From Bacteroidota bacterium (GTDB lineage Bacteria > Bacteroidota > Bacteroidia > AKYH767-A > 2013-40CM-41-45): a stretch of DNA of 47,356 nt. The DNA lies in the NCBI GenBank assembly GCA_003151745.1, contig PLYJ01000095.1, positions 10,281 through 57,636 of the forward strand, in the 5' to 3' direction. Each line of letters begins with the position of its first letter. The first letter of the stretch is position 1. Below are positions 9,003-17,100 of this stretch, piece by piece. The notes beneath the pieces are model-generated. The model made no database searches, was not told the origin of the DNA, and saw nothing but the letters and a program-made list of their open reading frames with translations. A program made the translations under genes and the position numbers.

Positions 9003-10223
9003 TTACTCAACCACTATCCTTACCTGCTTCCTTTCTTCTCCCGAAGAGAATGACAAGACATATATACCTTTTGCAAAGACGCCAAGGTCAAGTTCAATAA
9101 AGTTATTGCCTTGTGCGGCATTGGCTGTTCTGTCAAGCAGCAGGCGACCTGTCATATCAATCATCTTAATGGTGTACTCACCGGTAGTGTTGCTGTTGAA
9201 TGCTACATTCAGCTTATCATGTGCAGGGTTGGGATATGCAACAAACCCCATTTTTGTAGGTTCGTTGGCTGCTGTGCCTGCCATGCGATTCTCACACTCT
9301 TGAGATACATCGGCTCTTAATTGGGGTGAAGCGGCACTTATTCCGCCGCAAGCACTAATAGCTTGTACTGTAAGAAGCAATTCACCGTAAAGTCCGAAGG
9401 ACTTAGTAATAGATGGAGTCGTTGTGGTGTAAGAACTTGTAAAGTAGCCAACAAAATCAAACGTCCATATATAAGAAGTCGCACCTGTTACCGGGGAAAT
9501 TGAATAAATAAACGATGCACTCCCAATCCCACCATTGTAGCAGGGGTTGGTATTGCCGGTAATTGCACCGGGAGTAGACGGAATGTCTAATGTGAAATCA
9601 TTAACAGAGATAGGATCAGAAGCAATACCATTGGCAACCACCACCAGCGAATAGGTAGGCCCTATAGGAAGCCCCTTAGGGAGGGTGAAATATACGGTGT
9701 CTGCTTCACTGCCTCGTTGCACTCCCGTGTGGTTCCAGTTAAATGTACGGCAGTAATAAACCTTTGAGCCATTAGTTAACCGAACAAGCGGATAGTTGGT
9801 TACCATCTGCGTGTCATCGCCAAACATCGCTCCTTCAGAGATGCCGTTGAACAGGTTGCCTGTCAACATCAGAGAACTGCAATGCAAGTAATTGTTAATA
9901 ATTGGCTGACCGGCAGGGAGGGGACCACTTCCGGGAGTATAAACATAACATGTATCGTCGTATAAGGTTCCTAAAAGCACATTGCCATCCGGAAGATCGA
10001 GCATCCAATCGAAAGTACGCAAGCTGTCATCGGGTTGAACAGGCCCCGGAACGTTAAGATAGGTCCCATTGGGATAACCAAGGTAATTAAACTCATAGAA
10101 ATATATATGATTCTTTAAACGAGTGGTAGGGTGGTTTTGAATAACGTTTAAAAGAATTTTACCATTTGACATCATGGCTGCCGGCACGTCAGGCGCACCC
10201 ATGTCATCAGGAAGATCAGGACC
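9003..10223 (-). pseudogene. C-terminal half of an interrupted kelch/Ig T9SS protein
   Basis: This part is in the same frame as the open frame at 10230-12479 and is separated from it only by TAG (10230-10232), GCA and TAA (10224-10226). It reads on from GPDLPDD through the last kelch-like blades (MMSNGKILLN, LPDGNVLLGTL), an early-set Ig domain as at the end of galactose-oxidase-like proteins (NWNHTGVQRGSEADTVYFTL), and a PKD/Ig-like segment. It ends with a typical type A T9SS sorting domain (FVAYPNPAHDKLNV ... GIYVLSF ... RIVVE). If translated alone from the ATG at 10202 it would have no signal peptide, so it could not be exported. It is therefore most likely a remnant. Stop readthrough cannot be excluded from sequence alone. 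Confidence 0.8.
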
Positions 10224-10229
10224 TTATGC

Positions 10230-12479
10230 CTAGCTTCCATTAGAATTATTTCCGGAAGGTGTATAATAAGCAGTATGCCCGTTTCCGCCAATGAAAAAGG
10301 CACGTCCATCCGGTAATAGAAAGGCTGGGCCTAATTCGTTGTGAGTAGTATAGAGTTGAACAGGAACTGTAGCATCAGTCACCCACTTACCAAGTGAAGG
10401 TATATATCTTTCGGAAGAGTCAGTTGTTAAGCTCGGATTGTTGGGATCATCAACCATTAAAATACTTCCATCCGGCAATTTTACCCATGTTGCTTCATCC
10501 TGGTTGCCACTGGAATTAATAGAACAACAGGATGACAATTTGTTTGTTGTGGGATCGAAAGTATAATCCCCCTGAAAATAACCTTTAATGTTATTATAAA
10601 CAGCGGCACTCTGCAGCACATCTCCATTATCAAGCAGGTTCGAGTTTGCATCCGAAAATTGAGCAGTTGGTAAAGTATTTGTAATGCGTGTCCAATGACC
10701 CGTCAGCGGATCATATACTTCCGCACTGTCAGTACCCGAGCCATGTTCTCCTCCTGCCACATACACCCTGCCATCTTTAAGCACTTGCGAGGAATAATGA
10801 AGCCGGGTATCGTGCATGGGTTCAATAGCACTCCATGTGCCCTTCACATAGCTGCCGTTAACCGGTGTAAGCTTGTAATAAGTATTACCGTAAGTGTCAG
10901 TACCGCCATCAGAAGATTTTGCCAATACAGTGCCATCGGAGAGAAGCAACATGCCCCCGTACTCAGTGCCGGTTCCTAAATTACTGTGGGTGTTAGTTAA
11001 AGTAGTCCAATGACCCGGACAGTCAGTAGTAATTTTCTTGTCCGAGGCGTTACCTGCTCCGCAAACGTTAGTAGCTTGTACAAAAATAGATCCCGTTGAT
11101 GCTAAAGGTGTAAAGGTTACTTCAATGTTTGGAACCGTAGTTATAGTAGAAGGGGCAGTGCATCCTGCAGGAAGCACCCATATATAAGAAGTGGTGCCGG
11201 GCACCGGAGCAATCGAGTAAGTAACCGGCGAGGTATTGTTGCAGGGTCCTGTACTATTGCCCGTTATGGCACCCGTTGACGGAGCGCTCTTAACAGGAGC
11301 TGACTTTCCTGTACCATCTGCACTTATACATCCGTTTACAGTTTGGGTAAGACTGTATGTAGCTGTTGCTGTTACCGTGATAAATGTACCTGTTTCACCG
11401 GTACTCCATTTCAATATGCCTTGTGCATCGCTGTACAATTTGGAGGAACCGCAGTTATTAACCACAATTACAACAGGTTTGTCAGGAATGGCTTTGGGTG
11501 CCGCTATGCCTTCGCCCGGCAAACTCGTACATCCGTTTACGGTCGCAATAACAAGATATGTGCCTGCTGTGGTTGCGGTAACAGAAGAAGTGGTATATCT
11601 AGAAGTCCAAAGCAATGATCCCTTTGCAGTAGTGGATAATACAGAGCTTCCGCAGTTATTAACCACTGTTATAACAGGAGTTGGCGGAATTTCCTTGGGT
11701 GCCGCTGTGCCGGTGCTTTCTGCGCTTGTACATCCGTTTACTGTAGCTGACACGCTGTAAGTGCCGGCAGCAGTTACCGTGATGGAAGAACCTGCTTGGA
11801 GTGTACTCCATATCAATAAGCCTGTTGCATTGGTGCTCAATACAGATGTTCCGCAGACGTTACTAACCTTTACAATCGGCGCAGAAGGTCGGGCACGCGG
11901 CGCTGATGTGCCCCTGCCTGCCGGGCTCGTACATCCGTTCACGGTCTGGGTAACCTTCACTGTCCCTGAAGTAGTTATGGTGATAGTAGAAGTTGTTGCC
12001 GATCCCACATTCCATAACAATGAGCCTGTTGCAATGGTGCTCAAAGTAGAGTAGCCGCAGTTGTTAATTACTAAAACAACAGGAGCTGACGGAGTGGTCC
12101 TGGGCACTGCTATGCCTGTGCCTGCTGCGCTGGTGCAGCCGCTTATTGTTTGGGTAACGGAATATGTACCCGCTGTTGAAACAGTTATGGAGGTCGTCTT
12201 TGATCCTCCCGGGCTCCATAGCAATGTGCCTGTATAACTGCTTGCCGTCAGTTTAGAGGTGCCGTTGCAATTGTTAACTACGGTAATAACCGGTGACGAA
12301 GTCCCGCCTGAATTATTTACGGCTACGCTTGCTCCGGATGACACACAACTGTTTAACATAGCAGTTGCCGTATATATTGTACTTCTTTCGTTGAAAGTTG
12401 TATTGTTTTCGTCAAAGGATGTACATCTTTCAATGAAGGATGCATTGATTTTCTGGGTGAAAGTCATGAAATTTTGCAA
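10230..12479 (-). pseudogene. N-terminal half of an interrupted Ig-repeat/kelch T9SS protein, 5' end degraded
   Basis: The 749-codon frame begins at a TTG (or ATG at 12467) with no signal peptide; the open region extends upstream to a TAA at 12558-12560 without an ATG. Residues 7-35 are short 7-residue repeats (FIERCTS, FDENNTT, FNERSTI). Next comes what looks like the tail of a truncated Ig repeat (YTATAMLNSC), five full Ig-like repeats of about 67 residues, a PKD-like segment (GAITGNSTGPCNN), and kelch/galactose-oxidase-like blades (VLKDGRVYVAGGEHG, GSILMVDDP, LLPDGRAFFIGGNGH). It then stops at TAG followed two codons later by TAA, while the same frame continues for about 400 codons with matching domains. 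An extracellular adhesin or surface enzyme in origin; now apparently decayed. Both stops could come from transitions (TGG to TAG, CAA to TAA). Confidence 0.8.
11290..12302 (-). repeat. Five tandem Ig-like repeats of about 67 residues
   Basis: Five protein repeats share the pattern P-V-x-x-V-x-N-x-C, S-x-L-S-T-x-A-x-G-x-L-x-W, T-x-x-A-G-T-Y-x-V-x-x-T-V-N-G-C-T-S and end in A-P-(R/K). The DNA copies of about 200 bp are diverged but clearly related. The two Cys per unit could form one disulfide in each Ig fold. This architecture is common as a spacer in T9SS-secreted surface proteins. Confidence 0.85.
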
Positions 12480-12673
12480 GAGATTGCTTCCCTGATGAGT
12501 TGGAACAAGGTACCGGGCAGTAGCGGGATTAGCAATAAATGCAAAAAATGATCTTCGTTTAAAACTTTAATATCTGGAGGACAATGAAAATGTACTATAA
12601 GAATTTCCAATGCCGCTCAGCTTTTACATAATTATATTGCGCGTTTAATCTGAAATCTCACGATGCAACATTT

Positions 12674-13762
12674 TCAGGTTTTCAAAATCGCTTTATTAAT
12701 TCGTTTAATTAAGCCCGGGCCTTCGTAGATGAACCCTGTATATATCTGGATCAACGATGCCCCCGCTTTCAGCTTTTCAATTGCATCTTCTGGAGAATGA
12801 ATACCCCCTACTCCTATTATGCAAAACCTCCCTTTCGCTTTTTCGGAAAGATATTTGATTATTTCGGTTGATCTTTTAGCAAGAGGCTTGCCGCTTAAGC
12901 CGCCTGCTCCCATCGTTTCGAGTTTGAGGTTTGAGGTTTGTCCGAAGGAATCCGGACTCCTGCGGAGAAGTTTTTCACGGGAGATGGTTGTATTGGTTGC
13001 TACAATGCCGTCTAATTTGGTTTCTAAAACAATTTCAACAATGTCGTCTAACTGTTCATTGGTAAGGTCGGGAGCAATCTTTAAGAGAATTGGTTTAGAG
13101 TTTACAGTTTCCGGTTTCCGGTTTCCGGTTTTGAATAATTCACCGTTTATCTCCTGAAGTTTCCTAAGAATTTTTGTCAGAGGTTCCTTCTCCTGCAATT
13201 CCCGAAGGTTAGGTGTGTTGGGAGAGCTTACGTTTACAACAAAATAGTCCACCACGTCATATAGCTCACGGAAACATTTTTCATAGTCATCAATGGCACC
13301 TTCATTGGGCGTCGTTTTATTCTTACCTATGTTCCCTCCAATGATAATGTTCGTTCTTCTTTTTCTTAATCGTTGTGTTGCAGCTTTTGCGCCTCCATTA
13401 TTAAAACCCATGCGGTTAATGAGGGCTTCATCATCCGGCAACCGAAACATGCGCGGCTTGGGGTTACCGGGTTGCGCAACAGGAGTAACCGTGCCGATTT
13501 CAATGAAACCAAAACCAAGGCATCCCAGCTCATCAAACAATACAGCGTCTTTATCCAATCCCGCAGCCAGCCCCACAGGATTAGGAAAATCAATGCCCAT
13601 GACGTTCACTTTAAGTCTGTCATTTGTGATTGTGAAATTCTTTCTGATTATAAATTGCACTCCGGGAATGATGCATGCCATCTTCAGAAAGGAGAAAACA
13701 AAGTGATGTATTGTTTCGGGAGGAAAAAGAAAGAAAATGGGCTTTAGAATTTTCTTATACAT
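12674..13762 (-). CDS. pyrD: Dihydroorotate dehydrogenase (quinone), class 2
   Basis: Oxidises dihydroorotate to orotate with FMN and passes electrons to membrane quinone, step four of pyrimidine synthesis. Class 2 signs are the N-terminal membrane-associating helices ([21 protein letters not shown]) and the order of motifs [37 protein letters not shown] with the catalytic Ser, [25 protein letters not shown] and IGVGGI. At 362 residues it is longer than usual because of two insertions encoded by 7-bp repeats: [13 protein letters not shown] before the LLKIAPDL strand and [10 protein letters not shown] before [10 protein letters not shown]. The other pyr genes in the window (pyrB, pyrR) are 30 kb away. 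A TATCTTTG promoter element lies just upstream. Confidence 0.96.
   Translation of the reverse strand: MYKKILKPIFFLFPPETIHHFVFSFLKMACIIPGVQFIIRKNFTITNDRLKVNVMGIDFPNPVGLAAGLDKDAVLFDELGCLGFGFIEIGTVTPVAQPGNPKPRMFRLPDDEALINRMGFNNGGAKAATQRLRKRRTNIIIGGNIGKNKTTPNEGAIDDYEKCFRELYDVVDYFVVNVSSPNTPNLRELQEKEPLTKILRKLQEINGELFKTGNRKPETVNSKPILLKIAPDLTNEQLDDIVEIVLETKLDGIVATNTTISREKLLRRSPDSFGQTSNLKLETMGAGGLSGKPLAKRSTEIIKYLSEKAKGRFCIIGVGGIHSPEDAIEKLKAGASLIQIYTGFIYEGPGLIKRINKAILKT
12915..12942 (-). repeat. Heptanucleotide repeat inside pyrD (copy 1)
   Basis: On the plus strand the units are GTTTCGA, GTTTGAG, GTTTGAG, GTTTGTC. They encode roughly QTSNLKLET of PyrD, just before the conserved [10 protein letters not shown] motif, and lengthen the loop without a frameshift. 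Confidence 0.7.
13093..13134 (-). repeat. Heptanucleotide repeat inside pyrD (copy 2)
   Basis: Six 7-bp units on the plus strand: GTTTAGA, GTTTACA, three identical GTTTCCG, GTTTTGA. They encode the segment [14 protein letters not shown] of PyrD, between the helix after the catalytic loop and the strand [10 protein letters not shown]. The total of 42 bp is a multiple of 21 and so keeps the frame. Confidence 0.8.
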
Positions 13763-13775
13763 ATTCTTACCGGAG

Positions 13776-13783
13776 CAAAGATA
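13776..13783 (-). promoter_or_regulatory. -7 promoter element of pyrD (TATCTTTG)
   Basis: The minus strand has TATCTTTG, an exact TAnnTTTG match, ending 13 bases before the pyrD start codon. No clear -33 TTTG is seen at the usual distance. Confidence 0.45.
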
Positions 13784-13804
13784 TTCCCTTTGGTGCTAAA
13801 CTAC

Positions 13805-13812
13805 TACCTTTG
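13805..13812 (+). promoter_or_regulatory. -7 promoter element of the DUF2279-like gene (TACCTTTG)
   Basis: An exact TAnnTTTG match on the plus strand, about 55 bases before the TTG start of the DUF2279-like gene and divergent from the pyrD promoter. The two -7 elements are about 21 bp apart on opposite strands, so the promoters overlap. Confidence 0.4.
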
Positions 13813-13867
13813 GATGGAATAAAATGAATGATTCATTGATTTTAATTTCTTATTCAGCAAAAGAACA

Positions 13868-14800
13868 TTGACTGTCTTCTTCTCCGGCAAGATTTTTATT
13901 TTGTTAATGCTGCTCTCTCTTTTCTTTAGGGAAGAAGCTTTTTCGCAAACAGATTTCTTAACTCCTTCTCCAGTATACAACGACCAGCGCCTGCAGCGAA
14001 CGGTGATAGTGGAAGCTGCTGTCGGCACTGCTATATTTGTTGGATTGAATTATCTGTGGTATAAAAAATTTCCTCACAGCGCTTTTCATTTCTTTAATGA
14101 CAATGGCGAATGGCTGAATATGGATAAGGCAGGGCATGCTACAACCGCTTATGATATAGCAGTTATCCAAAGCGGCATTATGCGTTGGTGCGGAGTGAAG
14201 TCCGGCAACGCTGCCTGGGCAGGCAGCACTACTGCGCTTGGCTTTATGACGATCATTGAAATCTTCGATGGGTTCTCTTCTCAATGGGGATTTTCACCGG
14301 GAGACATGATAGCTAACATGGGAGGATGTTTTTTATTTGAAGGACAGCAGTTGCTTTGGAACGATCAACGAATTAGTTTAAAGTTCTCATATCATGCTAC
14401 TATTTTCCCATCGTATTATCCGCAAGAGCTTGGCAGTAACTTTATAGAACGAATGTTTAAAGACTATAACGGGCAAACGTATTGGCTTTCCGGCAACATC
14501 CATTCCTTTTTATCCTCAAGCAGTACCTTTCCTAAGTGGTTGAATATTGCTGCGGGATACGGAGCTGATGGAATGATTGGCGCAAGAAATAATCCTTCGC
14601 AGGTTGATGGTCAAAGTATTCCTGAGTATAAACGTTACCGCCAGTTTCATCTTTCATTCGACACCGATCTATATAGGATAAATAATTTATCACCATTTGG
14701 CACTACTTTACTAAACGTAAATCGTCTTTTAAAAATGCCTGCTCCAACTATTGAATGGAACAAAGTGGATGGCGTGAGGGAATATCTTCTTTACTACTAA
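13868..14800 (+). CDS. DUF2279-like envelope protein (YfiM-related)
   Basis: The 310-residue product has an N-terminal signal (ILLMLLSLFFREEAFS, then Q) and a central region typical of the DUF2279/YfiM group: NMDKAGHATTAYDI, W-A-G-S-T-T-A-L-G-F, E-I-F-D-G-F-S-S-Q-W-G-F-S-P-G-D-M-I-A-N. The conserved Asp, His and Glu residues in small hydrophobic helices suggest a periplasmic or inner-membrane-associated protein; no biochemical role is known to me. The frame opens at TTG 13868; the first in-frame ATG (13907) would shorten the signal peptide. It is divergent from pyrD and convergent with the outer-membrane barrel gene downstream. Confidence 0.75.
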   Translation: MTVFFSGKIFILLMLLSLFFREEAFSQTDFLTPSPVYNDQRLQRTVIVEAAVGTAIFVGLNYLWYKKFPHSAFHFFNDNGEWLNMDKAGHATTAYDIAVIQSGIMRWCGVKSGNAAWAGSTTALGFMTIIEIFDGFSSQWGFSPGDMIANMGGCFLFEGQQLLWNDQRISLKFSYHATIFPSYYPQELGSNFIERMFKDYNGQTYWLSGNIHSFLSSSSTFPKWLNIAAGYGADGMIGARNNPSQVDGQSIPEYKRYRQFHLSFDTDLYRINNLSPFGTTLLNVNRLLKMPAPTIEWNKVDGVREYLLYY

Positions 14801-14830
14801 AAGGTTACACGCATGATGTGTGATTGATAA

Positions 14831-16561
14831 CTAATACTCATTCAATCGCTGAGCAATATTCCATCTCAGAGCTGCACCGAGATATACGGTTTTACTATTA
14901 TAAGCAGCTAATTCACTGGATTCATTTCTTAGGATAGATTTAAAGTCTATAAACAAATTATGCCTTACCTGCCAGGTAACAGTAAAATCAACAAACTCGA
15001 TGTGCGTTTTATATCCCTGAGCAATGGTGTTGCCATTGTCGTGAACATGAGTCAGATAATCCAGGAAAATATTGCTTCCATAGTTTTTCGCATTGGGGCC
15101 TATGCTGTCCAAGCCGATAATCGTGTATATACCTTTTGCTGTTAAGCTGACTTTGGGATGCGGCTGATAGCGAAGTATGCCTACCCACTCATAGAAATTA
15201 GCGCCATAAGGATCAGCAAGCGGCATCTGGTCGTTGGTGTAATTGCTGTAATTGGAATAATTAGCATATTGAGAAAATCCTGTATGAGTATAAGTATAAG
15301 GCTTTACTATGTTGCTTTCTAACTGCATGTCCAGATTCTTGATGCCAGCTACGTCAATATATTTTATTCCGTTTTGAAAGGCTTGTGTATTTACCCACGA
15401 GCCGGTATTATCAAGCAAGGCATGAACGAGGATGTCATCAATAAATACTTGTCCATAGTAAGAGAAATGTTTTAAGAAATTCCACTTCCAGTCAAAACCA
15501 AGATGCGCTTTGTCGTTATATTGTGTTTTATCTTCAGCCCATTTTGTAAATATGACAGGGTCTAAATAGTTGGGATCAAAATCCCTGTTTTGAAGCGAAT
15601 CCGTTTTGCCGAAAGTAACTGATTCAAAAAATCCGATTGTTATTTTCCTGGTTATGTTTACGCTCAGATAATTTAATGCCATGTATTTATTGCCTTCATA
15701 GTTGGTATTCGTTTGCGTATTTGCTGTTGTGAAGGCACCCAACTTTGCAAAGATGTTCGTGTATTGAAGCTTCCAAACATTAGTGGTGATCTTAGCAAAA
15801 AAATAGTTGCCGGAAAAGTCAGAAAGAAACAGCGAACGATAACCATTGCCGATAAAGTTCTTATCATGACCTATCTGGAAATTTATATGCTTCGTGAAAT
15901 TAAATGTTATATAACCGTTGGCGTCAAAAAAATCATATCCATATTTTCCAAACGCATCATCAAAGACTCCGTTGCCGGGAACAACGCCTCCAAAATATTT
16001 TATTTCATTCCTCACATAGACAGGAAAGACAGCCTGGTTATCGCTGAAGTAAGTATAAAAGCCAATCTTTTGATCTATGGATCCTCTTATCTCGACGCCT
16101 CTTGTGTTCAAATATTCTAAACCACCATATCCTTTTTCCCTTCCGGCAGAAAAGTCAAGAACAGGGTTAACCTGAATTTCAAAATCGCGGTTGTGGAATT
16201 GGTAGAAATCATTTTTTTTCTCATAAAGTTTTTTTAGAAAAGGTTTTTTACCATTGCCTGCATTTTCATTTTTAGAGTCTTCCCAATTATCGTCTTGCAA
16301 ATATTTAAGATTGGCTTTATCAATTTTGGAATAGTGTATTGAATCACCGCTCAATAAAGTGTCCGCCAATTGAGCAACGTTTTTTCGCAAGTATGGCTTC
16401 ATGGCGCTGAAAATTCTATTGCCCACATTATTGTCCGATTTTATTTCATAGCGGTCAAGCATATAGGTGTAATCATTATTAATGAGGATAAAAACACTTT
16501 GAGCCGATAAGAGCGACACGTTGATAAACAGGAGAAGCAAGCAAGAGTAGAAAGTTTTCAT
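14831..16561 (-). CDS. Wzi-like outer-membrane beta-barrel protein
   Basis: The 576-residue protein has a signal peptide (MKTFYSCLLLLFINVSLLSA, then Q) and, after a charged linker (residues about 85-125), a long run of alternating aromatic/polar strands. It includes the segment IGHDKNFIGNGYRSLFLSDF, which resembles the capsule assembly Wzi family as it occurs in Bacteroidota (G-x-D-x-x-x-x-G-x-G-x-x-S-L-x-x-S). Wzi in proteobacteria holds capsule at the surface; in Bacteroidota the role is uncertain and no capsule genes lie nearby. It is convergent with the DUF2279-like gene, with 30 bases between the stops. Confidence 0.7.
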   Translation of the reverse strand: MKTFYSCLLLLFINVSLLSAQSVFILINNDYTYMLDRYEIKSDNNVGNRIFSAMKPYLRKNVAQLADTLLSGDSIHYSKIDKANLKYLQDDNWEDSKNENAGNGKKPFLKKLYEKKNDFYQFHNRDFEIQVNPVLDFSAGREKGYGGLEYLNTRGVEIRGSIDQKIGFYTYFSDNQAVFPVYVRNEIKYFGGVVPGNGVFDDAFGKYGYDFFDANGYITFNFTKHINFQIGHDKNFIGNGYRSLFLSDFSGNYFFAKITTNVWKLQYTNIFAKLGAFTTANTQTNTNYEGNKYMALNYLSVNITRKITIGFFESVTFGKTDSLQNRDFDPNYLDPVIFTKWAEDKTQYNDKAHLGFDWKWNFLKHFSYYGQVFIDDILVHALLDNTGSWVNTQAFQNGIKYIDVAGIKNLDMQLESNIVKPYTYTHTGFSQYANYSNYSNYTNDQMPLADPYGANFYEWVGILRYQPHPKVSLTAKGIYTIIGLDSIGPNAKNYGSNIFLDYLTHVHDNGNTIAQGYKTHIEFVDFTVTWQVRHNLFIDFKSILRNESSELAAYNSKTVYLGAALRWNIAQRLNEY

Positions 16562-16794
16562 AGGTTGATGTTATTGTACGGATCCGTTCACCGGCAAATA
16601 TTAAATAGCCTTAGTGTAAAAATATTTATAACCTTTCAGTTCTATAGATCGAACTGCAAAATTTATAAACAATCTCTATTTATAAGTAATTGCAAAACTG
16701 ATAATGTATTATTGTTTGGTATTATTGATTGGAATAAAGTGGATGGGTAAAAGAGTTTCTGCTTCATTATTAAAAAATGTTTGCTCAATCATTT

Positions 16795-16827
16795 GGGGGA
16801 GCCTCCAAGACGTTCGGGGACTCCCCC
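16795..16827 (+). repeat. GC-rich inverted repeat ahead of a small lipoprotein gene
   Basis: GGGGGAG at 16795-16801 pairs with CTCCCCC at 16821-16827. A competing stem TCGGGG/CCCCGA lies at 16814-16830. In an AT-rich region this stands out; it sits about 20 bases before the lipoprotein ATG and could be a 5'-UTR hairpin. The rest of 16562-16848 shows no gene. Confidence 0.5.
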
Positions 16828-16848
16828 CGATCTTTAAAACCAAATAAA

Positions 16849-17022
16849 ATGAAAATCAGAATTTATTTAGCAGCAGTGGTTTTGGCTGTCATTACCATGT
16901 TTAATGCATGTAGTAAGAGTGATGAACCACAACCTGCAGATAACTCAACTACGGGTCCACCGTCAGGAGGAAGCTCAAATGGCAATATTAATGTTCAGGA
17001 CACCACGCATAACCATATATAG
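16849..17022 (+). CDS. Small lipoprotein
   Basis: A 57-residue product beginning MKIRIYLAAVVLAVITMFNAC, a signal peptide with a lipobox-like N-A-C, so Cys21 would be the lipidated residue. The mature part is only about 37 residues, polar and low in complexity (PQPADNSTTGPPSGGSSNGN). The ATG at 16849 is chosen because the longer in-frame start at 16777 would place 24 unrelated residues ahead of the signal. The signal resembles that of the lipoprotein at 31215 (KIYLAAVALSAIALF). Function unknown. It ends near the terminator shared with the convergent czcA2. Confidence 0.65.
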   Translation: MKIRIYLAAVVLAVITMFNACSKSDEPQPADNSTTGPPSGGSSNGNINVQDTTHNHI

Positions 17023-17052
17023 TTACGCACCATTCCTTTTTGGAACAAAATA

Positions 17053-17070
17053 ATGCCGCACATGCGGTAT
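17053..17070 (-). terminator. Terminator of czcA2
   Basis: On the minus strand ATACCGC pairs with GCGGCAT around ATGT, followed by TATTTTG. The homologous position after czcA1 (20507-20526) has the same loop region and flanks but different pairing bases. An outer stem CCTTTTTG/CAAAAAGG also encloses this copy and could make it bidirectional, serving the small lipoprotein gene. Confidence 0.65.
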
Positions 17071-17100
17071 CAAAAAGGATAGACTAATTAGTTTTTTCAA

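Noticed and set aside
11236-12054. Open frames on the plus strand across the Ig-repeat region
   Set aside because: They are antisense shadows of the repetitive minus-strand gene; they have no signal, domain or start context, whereas the minus frame shows clear repeats.
16795-16827. G-quadruplex or riboswitch upstream of the small lipoprotein gene
   Set aside because: There are G-runs but not four regularly spaced ones on one strand, and no known riboswitch core is visible; recorded only as an inverted repeat.
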